Part shown: piece by piece, positions 47,677 to 57,865 of the stretch | How positions within the stretch are numbered: position 1 is the first letter of the stretch | Layout: every line of letters begins with the position of its first letter | Assembly: GCA_037127255.1 (NCBI GenBank) | Contig: JBANSL010000004.1 | Span: forward strand, 52,649,702-52,713,701 | Direction: 5' to 3' | Length of the DNA: 64,000 nt | DNA from: Persicaria tinctoria | Lineage: Eukaryota > Streptophyta > Magnoliopsida > Caryophyllales > Polygonaceae | Notes under the pieces: generated by a model | What the model was told of the DNA's origin: nothing | Databases searched by the model: none | What the model saw: only the letters and a program-made list of their open reading frames with translations | Position numbers and translations under genes: made by a program

Positions 47677-49783
47677 TGTTGTGAGCCGAATTCGCCATGT
47701 TTTACACCTACTTTTATATCGTTTTCTGCATACATTTCATGCATTTGGGCTAGAATAGTACAGAATCTATGTAGTTTATCCTTATTTGCCAAATTATGGA
47801 ATCTACACCAGTTTCTGTTTAAATTCGCAGAATTCGAAGCAATTTAGAGCAATTTTAAGAAAGGAAGAAAAGCTCGGAAGCCAACTACAGAAGTCCAAGG
47901 TCAAAGAACGGCGGAACCATGACAAATCAAGCCGAAGCCGAATGTTACTCGATATCGAGAAGCTTTACTCGATATCGACAAAAAGTATGCACCCAAGCCT
48001 GGTCGAGGAGAAGCTTGATCGAGGAAATGAAGACGAAGCCAGTCGAGTTCAGAACCTTACTCGATATCGAGTACATTGCTCGATGTCGACCAACACTTGA
48101 AGCCACTTCTGAACTCGAGGAAGGATGCTAAGTCGAGAAGCCGAGAAGAAGGCAACCCGAGCAACATTGTTACTCGATATCGACAACATTACTCGATATC
48201 GAGTAAACCCAGAGCACATGTCCGAGCAGAGTCGAGAAGAAGCTACTCGAGAAAGACAGGTAAGCAAGTCGATGACACCGTTCCTCGATATCGAGTAAAT
48301 TACTCAATATCGACAAGACCAAGATCACATGTCCGAGCTAGATCGGGGAGAGGTTACTCGAGAAGCCCAACCAAGCCAAGTCGACGAACAAAGTTCCTCG
48401 ATATCGAGTAAACTACTCGATATCGAGTAAAACTCTCCTGGGCCGCGTTACGCGGTTGGGCTATCCGGGTCGAGTTAGGCTTGCTTGGATACAAAGTTTT
48501 CCGATTCTATCCACATCTATCAAGTCTTATCAAGATCTATCAACTCCTTGGAGGATTTACCTACTTTGGATATATTTCCTTTTTGGATTTAATTCTTTTA
48601 TTCCATTTTTTTAATCTTTAAGTAAGTAGATAAAGAGATATAGATATAGATAGATATTTCCTTCCTTTATTAGTAAGGGTTGGAAGCCTATAAATAAAGC
48701 CTTAGGGGGTGGATTTTATCCAATTCAATTTCAGAGAAAAGTGGTTACGTAAAGAGAGAGAAGGAGAAGAGGTTGTAAGTTTGGTTGAGTTTAATGCAAG
48801 TTAGTTCTTTTTCATCAAAGATGTGTGCGATTGCGATGAAGAGCGAGTAGTCCACCCACTTCTAGGGTCGGGGTGACCCTGACGGTAGCCATGTGAGGTG
48901 ATGCGATAAAGGTACGATCTTTTTATGCCATTCGTCTTGTATCCCTGCGAGCATGATTCTTTTGCGAAAGTTGAAGGTGATCCTTGTTTGTGTTATTGAA
49001 GCGAAAGTGATCTTAATACAACTTGGGTTAATTATGCGAAAAGGGTTAGTAACAATTAGGGTTTATGCGAAAGCCTCTATATTCCTATTTGTTAATAACG
49101 AAAGTTATTTGATGGAAAGCATGATCTTTTATGCCTTTATGTGTTATTTTACATGGTTATCGTTGTGGTGTTGAAACCCTGATTCTTGGAAGTCTTCTAG
49201 TTTATTGTGTTAATTCCGATTCAATGTTTTGCATTCGTTTTAGTTTCTGTTCTACTCGACTTCGACCATCCCTTGGTCGACGTCGACCACTGATTTGTCG
49301 ATCGAGCAAGATCGTTGTTGCTTCTGTGTCTCTGCATGAACCCGAAGTCGACCAGACCATACTCGACGTCGAGTAAGCCTAGTCAACGTCGACCACCACC
49401 AGCATCTTTCTGTTGCTCGGATTCGACTGTGCTTGACCCATGTCGACTAACCCTTGGTCGAGGTCGAGTACCACTGTGGTCGATCACCACTTGTGAGATT
49501 TTTCTGCTGCCTAGGATCCGCTGACACGCTTCCTCGAGGATCGATCCTGACTTCCCACTGCTACATCGGGAGGAAGTCTTGTAATCATTTGCAAGGGACG
49601 GAATCTGGTTTGCTTTGCTTTATTCATATTTTATTTGCATTCTCGATTTCCTCCTATAATAAATTGGCGTCGTTGTCGGGGAAGCAATCATTCGCGCCTT
49701 AGGTAGTTAGATCTCACGTTTCCTTTGAAGTTTTCTTTTACAGGTGTATGCGATGGTCAACCACCTGAATTGAATGCTTTAAA

Positions 49784-50623
49784 ATGCAAGGCTCATATGA
49801 TATGGAGGCCAAAATAGCAGAGCTTCGCCAACAGATAGCGGAAATAGACCGAGAGAAGGCGAAATTAACCCGTCAGCAGGTTGCCGATGTCGCCGAAACC
49901 CGCCGGATCGAGGAACAATTAGATGCCTAGCGTAGATGGGAGCATAACACTAAATCGCCCAAACCAACAATGACAAGTTGGTTCGAATATGTCCCCTCTT
50001 ATGAGCCAGTCGACATCGACTACCTGAACTCGACATATACACATTCTGGAGGAACTGATCCAGAAACACCAGCCGAAATCGTCTGTACCCCAGAAACCCA
50101 GGTATGTCCTTCCTCTATTTCGATATCTACTTCGCTATCTATCTTTGAAGAATCTTTGGAAGAATCCCAAGAAGAAGAAGAGCCACCAACGCAGAAAGCG
50201 GACATTGTTGCCCAAAGTGTTACAAGATCGCTTTTACCTTACAAGGTGAAGGTTATCCCCGACAATTTTGAGCAACCGATGTTCATATTCAAGTATGGGG
50301 TCCTAGCAAAGTGGCATGAAGCTCCGCATGATGAGGTGGAAATATCTATTCCTACTCCACCGTTTTGCTGTGGTGGAGACGAGCAAACAAATCAACTAAT
50401 GAAGCGGAAGAGGTATAATGAGGAGGTATGCATATTTTCTTTATATCTTCCTTTATGCATGCCAGCTGGAGCCCAGGAAGATAAATGGGTGGAGTCATGG
50501 AGCATTTACTCAGGGAGATTTAACCTTCTTCACATGATGCCCCCGGATGACATCCCACGCTTCCCACCACCGGAGGAACCACCAGATCCACCTATACCTC
50601 CGGACAAAGATGAGCCAGGCTAA
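49784..50623 (+). CDS. Unknown ORF of the non-autonomous element, with one internal stop
   Basis: From ATG 49784 the frame reads YDMEAKIAELRQQIAEIDRE and then RQQVADVAETRRIEEQL, a strong coiled coil. A TAG lies at 49928-49930, and the frame then continues unbroken to a TAA at 50621-50623, or 217 residues if started at ATG 49970. The second part is acidic (EESLEESQEEEEPPTQK), then has FEQPMFIFKYGVLAKWHEAP and a Pro-rich end (PPPEEPPDPPIPPDKDEPG). I recognise no domain. The position right after the primer site suggests a gag-like or accessory role, which is inference only. Confidence 0.55.
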
Positions 50624-52120
50624 TGCTTAATGGAGAAGTCGGTCTAGCGAATATAAAATCTAGAGCTTGTAAATAGACATTTATTTTTGGGACCTTTTGG
50701 ACATTGTTGCTTTTGTTTGTTTTTGGTTTTGAACCTTTTAGTTTTTCTATTGTGGGTATATGTCTTCTATATTTTTCAGGTCCATGGGGATAGAAGAAAA
50801 CTAAATCGGACTCGGCCCATGCATTTACACTTGATATTATGAAGCCCTGCACACCTGTCTAGTGAGTTTCTTTCTTTACCCTTGTTTTTATACAGTGAGG
50901 ACACTGTAATGTTTAAGTATGGGGTGGGGGAAGGGCTTACTTTGTGCATATTTGACCATATTTGACATTTTGGTGTGCATATTTTAAGTTTATTTCTTGA
51001 ATTGTTTATACTATTTTGGAATTCATTATTGATTTATGTGCTTACATGCATTTTTTCCAAAAATTTGAAAAAATGACCCCCATCGAAAATTTTGATTAAT
51101 GTCATGGAAGCTTTATATTGAACTCGACGATGCAAAATTAGATTCATTAGAGATATAGCATGAAAATGCCTAGTAAAGGGAAGTCACAATGAAGTGCATA
51201 TTTTGGTGAAAACCGTGAAAGGAGGTAAAATTTGAAGTTGCTTTTTGACATGTTCCCTGACAAAAGGATGGAGGACTTTATATTTCCATATAATGCTCAT
51301 ATTGCTATTCCTAGCCTTACCTATGCTTATGCATCACAAAAACCATATTATGTCTTATTTCAAATATTGCTCCACATGTTCTAAATATTTTCCATTCTTT
51401 ACCTTATTTCCTATCCGGGGATTATGTTGAGAATGATGTCACATTATGGAGATGTTATATGGTGTTTGTGTTGTTGTTATTATTATTGGAGTTTGGCAGG
51501 AAATTGTTTGAAATATATGGAAAATTTAATGAGTGAAAGAAAATCCGATCACCTCGGGAGATAAAGGTAGATCGACCCTGCTTGCTGAGATAATAGTTCA
51601 GTGAGATGGGACACACAGGTGAGGAGTCCAAAGCACTAAGTGTCCGGGGCCATTCATGACACCCATGTTTGCAACTCGCGAGAAGGCAGTGCTGAGGTTA
51701 GAGAGGTAAAAGCATAATATTGAAAAAAGCATTATGGAAGGTAATGAATCTTATGAGAAGAAATGTGGAAATTCAATTTGGAAATACTCTATTTCCTCGG
51801 ATTATTAGCACCACATTGCCAAAAAAATTGCTCACCTTTAGCATTTTACCAATCTATTCCTTATTGAGCTTAAATTAAAGTCCTCTTATATATTAATGCT
51901 TTGTCACTTATGAATGTTTTGCATAACCCTCCTTTTGTGAGTAGATTTTGCTTTTTATTTGCACATGCATGGATTTGTGACACTAGTACCTTTTCGAGGA
52001 TGGTAATTGACTGCAGGGACATCTGAGAATGAATCTAAGATGTTGAGAGTTTTGATTTCTTCCCCTGAATGACAAATAAAAGTATTGCTTGAGGACAAGC
52101 AAGCTTAAGTATGGGGTGTT
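50624..52120 (+). other. Non-coding 3' region of the non-autonomous element
   Basis: It holds a polypurine-like AAGTATGGGGTGGGGG near 50919, and the motif CCGGGGCCATTCATGA at 51644-51659 that is shared with the Athila-like element. The terminal polypurine tract is at 52107-52120. No ORF of note is present. Confidence 0.5.
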
Positions 52121-54046
52121 TGTTGTGAGCCGAATTCGCCATGTTTTACACCTACTTTTATATCGTTTTCTGCATACATTTCATGCATTTGGGCTAGAAT
52201 AGTACATAATCTATGTAGTTTATGCTTATTTGCCAAATTATGGAATCTACACCAGTTTCTGTTTAAATTCGCAGAATTCGAAGCAATTTACAGCAGTTCT
52301 AAGAAAGGAAGAAAAGCTCGGAAGCCAACTACAGAAGTCCAAGGTCAAAGAACGGCGAAACCAGGACAAATCAAGCCGAAGCCGAATGTTACTCGATATC
52401 GATAAGCTTTACTCGATATCGACAAAAAGTATGCACCCAAGCCTAGTCGAGGAGAAGCTTGATCGAGGAAATGAAGACGAAGCCAATCGAGTTCAGAACC
52501 TTACTCGATGTCGAGAAGAAGGCAACCCGAGCAACATTGTTACTCGATATCGACAACATTACTCGATATCGAGTAAACCCAGAGCACATGTCCGAGCAGA
52601 GTCGAGAAGAAGCTGCTCGAGAAAGACAGGCCAGGAAGTCGATGTCACCGTTCCTCGATATTGAGTAAATTACTCGATATCGAAAAGACCAAGATCACAT
52701 GCCCGAGCCAGATCGGGGAGAGATTACTCGAGAAGCCCAGCCAAGCCAAGTCGACGAACAAAGTTCCTCGATATCGAGTAAAACTCTCCTGGGCCGCGTT
52801 ACGCGGTTGGGTTGTCCGAGTCGAGTTAGGCTTGCTTGGATACGAAGTTGTCCGATTCTATCCACATCTATCAAGTCTTATCAAGATCTATCAACTTCAT
52901 GGAGGATTTACCTACTTTAGATATATTTCCTTTTTGGATTTAATTCTTTTATTCCATTTTTTTAATCTTTCAGTAAGTAGATAAAGAGATATAGATATAG
53001 ATAGATATTTCTTTCCTTGATTAGCAAGGGTTGGAAGCCTATAAATAAAGAGAGAGAAGGAGAAGAGGTTGTAAATAAAGAGATATAGATATAGATAGAT
53101 ATTTATCCAATTCAATTTCAGAGGCAAGTAGTTACATAAAGAGAGATAAGGAGAAGAGGTTATAAGTTTGGTTGAGTTTAATGCAAGTTAGTTCTTTTTA
53201 ATCAAAGATGTCTGCGATTGCGATGAACAGCGAGTAGTCCACCCACTTCTAGGGCCGGGGTGAGCCCGATGGTAGCCATGAGAGTTGATACGGTAAAGGT
53301 ACGATCTTTTTATGCAATTCGTCTTCTATCCCTGCGAGCATGATTCTTTTGCGAAAGTTGAAGGTGATCCTTGTTTGTGTTATTGAAGCGAAAGTGATCT
53401 TAATATAACTTGGGTTAATTATGCGAAAAGGGTTAGTAATAATTAGGGTTTATGTGAAAGCCTCTATATTCCTATTTGTTAATAACGAAAGTTATTTGAT
53501 AGAAAGCATGATTTTTTATGCCTTTACGTGTTATTTTACATGGTTATCGTTGTGGTGTTTAAACCCTGATCTTGGAAGTCTTCTAGTTTATTGAGTTAAT
53601 TCCGATTCAAAGTTTTGCATTCGTTTTAGTTTCTGTTCTACTCGACTTCGACCACCCCTTGGTCGACGTCGACCACTGATTTGTCGATCGAGCAAGATCG
53701 ATGTTGCTTTTGTGTCTCTGTAGGAACCCGAAGTCAACCAGACCGTACTCGATGTCGAGTAAGCCTAGTCGACGTTGACCACCACCAGCATCTTTCTCTT
53801 GCTCGGATTCCACTGTGCTTGACCCCTGTCGACTAACCCTTGGTCGAGGTCGAGTACCACTATGGTCGATCGCCACTTGTGAGATTTTCCGCTGCCTAGG
53901 ATCCGCTGACACGCTTTCTCGAGGAACAATCCTGACTTCCCACTGCTACATCGGGAGGAAGTCTTGTTATCATTTGCAAGGGACGGAATCTGGTTTGCTT
54001 TGCTTTATTCATATTTTATTTGCATTCTCGATTTCCTCCTACAACA

Positions 54047-55082
54047 TGTGACAACCAGTTCCTTGTCACTTCTAAGCGTTACAACATTGACATTCTCCTT
54101 CGTTGGGTTCTCGATGGTCTGTGATGGAAGCTTTCCTGAATTGTTTGCGTCCTTAGAACTTAAGATTTGAATGAGCCGACTCATTTGATTCTCAAGATTT
54201 CTCATTCGATCGGATTCCTGCTTCTCTAGATTTGCCATCCGCTTTGACTGTTATTTATCATTCTTCAAGACCAATCACGACAGTTTATGTAGTGGATCCT
54301 CATTATCCTCATTTGATTGCTGCTCACCTCCCTGTCGAGGTTCATATTGTTATTGAGGCCTTGCCTGTTGCCCTTCTTGTTGATTGAAAGAGGCTTAGTA
54401 GTTCCCATAGCCTTGCTGATAGCCTCTGTTGTAATTGTTGTTGTTGAAATACCCAGGATTTCCATAATTGCCTTGCCTAGGCCTTTGTTGAGCGAAATTC
54501 CCAATGGCATTTAAATCAAAATTAGGATCTTGTAGAAGCGGGCACATGTCCATAGGATGAGTGTATTGATTGCAAAGACCACATGCCTTCAGTTGTTGAG
54601 GAGTTCTATCAATGCCCAATTGTTTCATCATCTCCTTTACCTCTTACATATCACTCTGAAGTGCATCCAAAGGAGCATCAACATCGAGTACACCCCTAGC
54701 ACGAGGGCTCTTGTTGAACTGTTTGGAGCCCTCAGATAGCTCCTTAAACACATCCCAAGCTGCGGAAGGCGTTTTGTTCAGCATGTTTCCTCCACAAGCA
54801 GAATTCACTGTTTTGCGCTCCATATCAGTTAACCCATTAAAGAGAAAGAGCTCCAAATCCTTTTGAGAGTACCCATGGCATGGGAAGCTGGCGCAGAGCT
54901 TCTTGAAGCGCTCAAAGTACTCATGTATAGACTCCGTCGCGTACTGCTCAATGCTGCTGATTGACCTTTTCAAAGCATTGAGCTTTGTTGCTGGGAAGTA
55001 CATCTCTAGGAAGACTCTCTTCATCTCAGCCCAAGTCGAAATAGATCCAAGTGGTAGATAGAAGAACCATTCATTCGCCTCA
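54047..55082 (-). pseudogene. Athila-like gag, C-terminal half
   Basis: The minus strand reads ANEWFFYLPLGSISTWAEMK, then VFLEMYFPATKLNALKRSIS and FERFKKLCASFPCHGYSQKD, the conserved retrotransposon gag core. A zinc knuckle CGLCNQYTHPMDMCP follows near 54555-54600. Then come NNNNYNRGYQQGYG and a coiled coil (LEKQESDRMRNLENQMSRLI). In-frame stops occur near 54644, 54393 and 54264. The N-terminal half is at 57375-57789, beyond a solo LTR. Confidence 0.88.
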
Positions 55083-57374
55083 TGTTGTGAGTTGAATTTG
55101 CCATGTTTTACATTTAAGTTTATATCGATTTCTGCATGCATTTCACTCATTTGGGCTAAGATAGTACATAATCTATGTAGTTTATGTTTATTTGCCAAAT
55201 TATGGAATCTACACCAGTTTCTGTTTAAATCGCAGAATTCGAGGCGTTTTACAACAATTCTAAGGAAGGTCGGAAAAGCTCGGAAAACAGCTACAGAAGT
55301 CCAGGGTCAAAGTAGCAACGGAACCAGTCGAATCGAGCCGAGAAACCAGACTACTCGATCTCGAGTAGACCTTACTCGATCTCGACGAACATGTCCGAGC
55401 ACAACCTTGGTCGACAGAGCCTGATCGAGAAAGCCAGACCAACCCAGCTCCGGAGGTTACTCGATCTCGACAAGACCCTAGTCGAGATCGACAAAGACCA
55501 GAGCCACACCCGGAGTCGACAAGGAGAGAAGCTGACCAAGAAGCCGAGGACGAGGATGCCGAACAACCCTACTCGATTTCGACAAGCTCTAGTCGAGATC
55601 GACAAGCCCCACAACGCCAGTCCGAGTCCATGCCGAGGAGGAGCTGCTCGACCAGAGAAGGCCACACCCTAGTCGATCTCGAGGAGCACTAGTCGAGATC
55701 GACGACGTCCAGAGCCCAGATCCGAGCTTGTCGAGCACACCTACCCGAGAAGACCTAGTCGGTGAACATCCCTACTCGATCCCGACAAGGAGTAGTCGAG
55801 ATCGACGAGCGCCGTGAACCAAGTCCGAGCCACATCGAGCAGAGCTAGCCGGGAAGTCCAGTCGACGAACAATCCTTGTCGAGGTCGACGAGCCCTTGTC
55901 GATGTCGAGTAGACCAGTCCTGGAAAACGCGTCGTCGAGAGCTTTCCTAGTCGAGTTGGGATTCCTTGGGGCCGAAGGAGGAAGATTCTATCCAAATTTG
56001 ATCAAGTTCTATCTATGGAAGGAGATCTATCAAGAGATGAAGACTTACCTAGTTTAGATTTATCTTTTCCCCTTTAGATTTATTTCCATTATGCAATTTA
56101 TTTATCTTTTATGCTTTTAGATATAATTTTAGATATAGATAGGAGATTCTATCCTTGGTTAGCAAGGACTAGAAGCCTATAAATAAAGCTCATGGGGCTG
56201 GTTTTTCATTCATTCAATTTCAGAGAGAAACAAGTAGTTCCACAGATACAGTTTAGGAGTTCTAAGGTTTTTAGGGTTTTGGCTTTCAGCGAAAGTTGAT
56301 TGCCAGGATTGTAAAGGCTTTTGAATTTAGTTTATGCAAGTTATTTCTTTTCATTCAATGTCTGCGATTGCGATGAGGCGTGAGTAGTCCACCCACTTCT
56401 GGGGCTGGGGTGAGCCCGACGGTGGCCATGTAAGGCGATGCGATAAAGGTCAGATCTTTTTGTGCAATTCATCTTCTATCCCTATGAGCATGATTCTTTT
56501 GCGAGAGTTGAAGGTGATCCTTGTTCGTATTATTGAAGCGAAAGTGATCTTAATACAACTTGGATTAATTATGTGAAAAGGGTTAGTAACAATTAGGGTT
56601 TATGCGAAAGCCTCTATATGCCTATTTGTTAATGACGAAAGTTATTTGATGGAAAGCATGATCTTTTGTGCCTTTATGTGTTACTTTGCATGGTTATCGT
56701 TGTGGTGTTGATACCCTGGTCTTGGAAGTCTTTTATTATATTGAGTTTATTTCTGTCGAAAATCTGAATTCTGCATTCGAATTTGCAATTTAAAGTTTCT
56801 GTCCCCCAGTCGACATAGAGTAGAGCTTGTCGAGATCGAGTACTGCCTTTATCGATCTCGAGTAGGAACTGGTCTAGGTCGAGTTGGGTTTTCTTTTGCC
56901 GTCGTCGATTCTGAACTTGTCTTGACCTGCCTTTGTCGATCTCGAGTTGACTGTGGTCCAGATCGAGTTGCCTTGTTGCTTGTTTTCCTGTTTTCTGTTG
57001 TCGACGGACTGCTGTCGACTTACCTTTGTCGATATAGAGGACAGCTACTCGAGATCGAGTAGCTTCTGTGTCGTCGCTTTTGTTTCTGCTTTGCTTTGTC
57101 TTTTCTGTCTTCGTTTAGTTCATTGCTTTTGTTTGTTCTTTTCTGTTTTATTTCTGTTTCTGCCCCTTTGTTTCTGTGTTGCTGTCTTTCTGTTGCTCTG
57201 TCCGTGAGATCTGTTGCTACCTGAGATCTGCTGACACGCTTCCTCGTGGATTCGATCCTGACTATTCTCTTACTACAACGGGAGGAAGTCTTGTATTTAT
57301 TTGCTGAGACAGGGAAGTCAGTCTGAACTTTATTTTATATTTATTTCATACTTGACCATCCTCCTGCAACAACA
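55083..57374 (+). mobile_element. Solo LTR of the TCGA-doublet family (in Athila gag)
   Basis: 2292 bp, starting TGTTGTGAGTTG and ending CTGCAACAACA, between exact CCTCA repeats (55078-55082, 57375-57379). TATAAATA is at 56178-56185. The upstream array (55355-55900) has doublets every 100-112 bp with TC or GA centres. A second array lies at about 56808-57062. Confidence 0.9.
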
Positions 57375-57789
57375 CCTCATCCTTCAAAGAGAAAGGAAAA
57401 TCCCTCAGTTTGATTTGATCTTCCGTTACATTCTCTGGTTTCATCCCAACAACCACCATGTGGAATTCAGACAGATGCTTATGGGGGTCCTCCCCACTCA
57501 ACCCATGAAATTTGGGTAGAAGATGAACTACCCCAGACTTCAACTCAAAGTTGACTCCTTCTGCTAGCGCAGGGAATTGGATTGCCAGGGGTTGTTGTGC
57601 CAAATCAGGAGCAGAAAGCTCCTTAAGAGTGCGGTTCGCGTCGTTAGCCATCTTTGTTGTAGGTTCTTCTTGATCAAAAGGGAGTTCGCGAAAGCGATCA
57701 CGAGTTTCTCGCCTTAGAGCGGCAAGGGTTCTTTCAATCTCTGAATCAAACGACAACAAAGAAGAATTAGTAGCATGAGTATGGACCAT
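57375..57789 (-). pseudogene. Athila-like gag, N-terminal half
   Basis: It begins at ATG 57789, 55 nt after the primer site, and reads AALRRETRDRFRELPFDQEE, then LKSGVVHLLPKFHGLSGEDP and HKHLSEFHMVV. The latter is the conserved gag entry (F.G...EDP..HL). The frame is cut by the solo LTR. Confidence 0.88.
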
Positions 57790-57843
57790 ATAAGACGGTC
57801 CACACCAAGATTAACACTAAAACACACAAGAATTAAACAAAAT

Positions 57844-57861
57844 TCCCCGGCAACGGCGCCA
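57844..57861 (-). promoter_or_regulatory. Primer binding site, tRNA-Asp type
   Basis: TGGCGCCGTTGCCGGGGA on the minus strand, 4 nt inside the 5' LTR end. It is typical of Athila and Tat elements. Confidence 0.9.
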
Positions 57862-57865
57862 AATT

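Larger units (their letters stand above)
47677..54046 (+). mobile_element. Complete non-autonomous LTR element with TCGA-doublet LTRs
   Basis: LTRs at 47677-49661 and 52121-54046 start TGTTGTGAGCC. The 3' LTR ends CTACAACA and the 5' LTR ends in a mutated CTATAATA. The target duplication TGTGA is exact (47672-47676, 54047-54051). The primer site TGGCGTCGTTGTCGGGG (49665-49681) differs at two bases from the tRNA-Asp-type site of the host Athila-like element. A purine tract (AAGTATGGGGTGTT) precedes the 3' LTR. The interior is 2.46 kb with one unknown ORF and no pol. TATAAATA is at 48689-48696 (5' LTR) and 53040-53047 (3' LTR). Confidence 0.92.

Noticed and set aside
47944..48430. The regularly spaced repeats as a CRISPR array
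   Set aside because: The spacers are not unique, the units are within an LTR with a TATA box, and the genome is eukaryotic.
54644..55198. A gag frame starting MANKHKLHR
   Set aside because: The first residues come from the solo LTR at 55083-57374. The same start appears at 36719 and 47792 because all three are LTR ends of the same family. The real gag part begins inside 55082.
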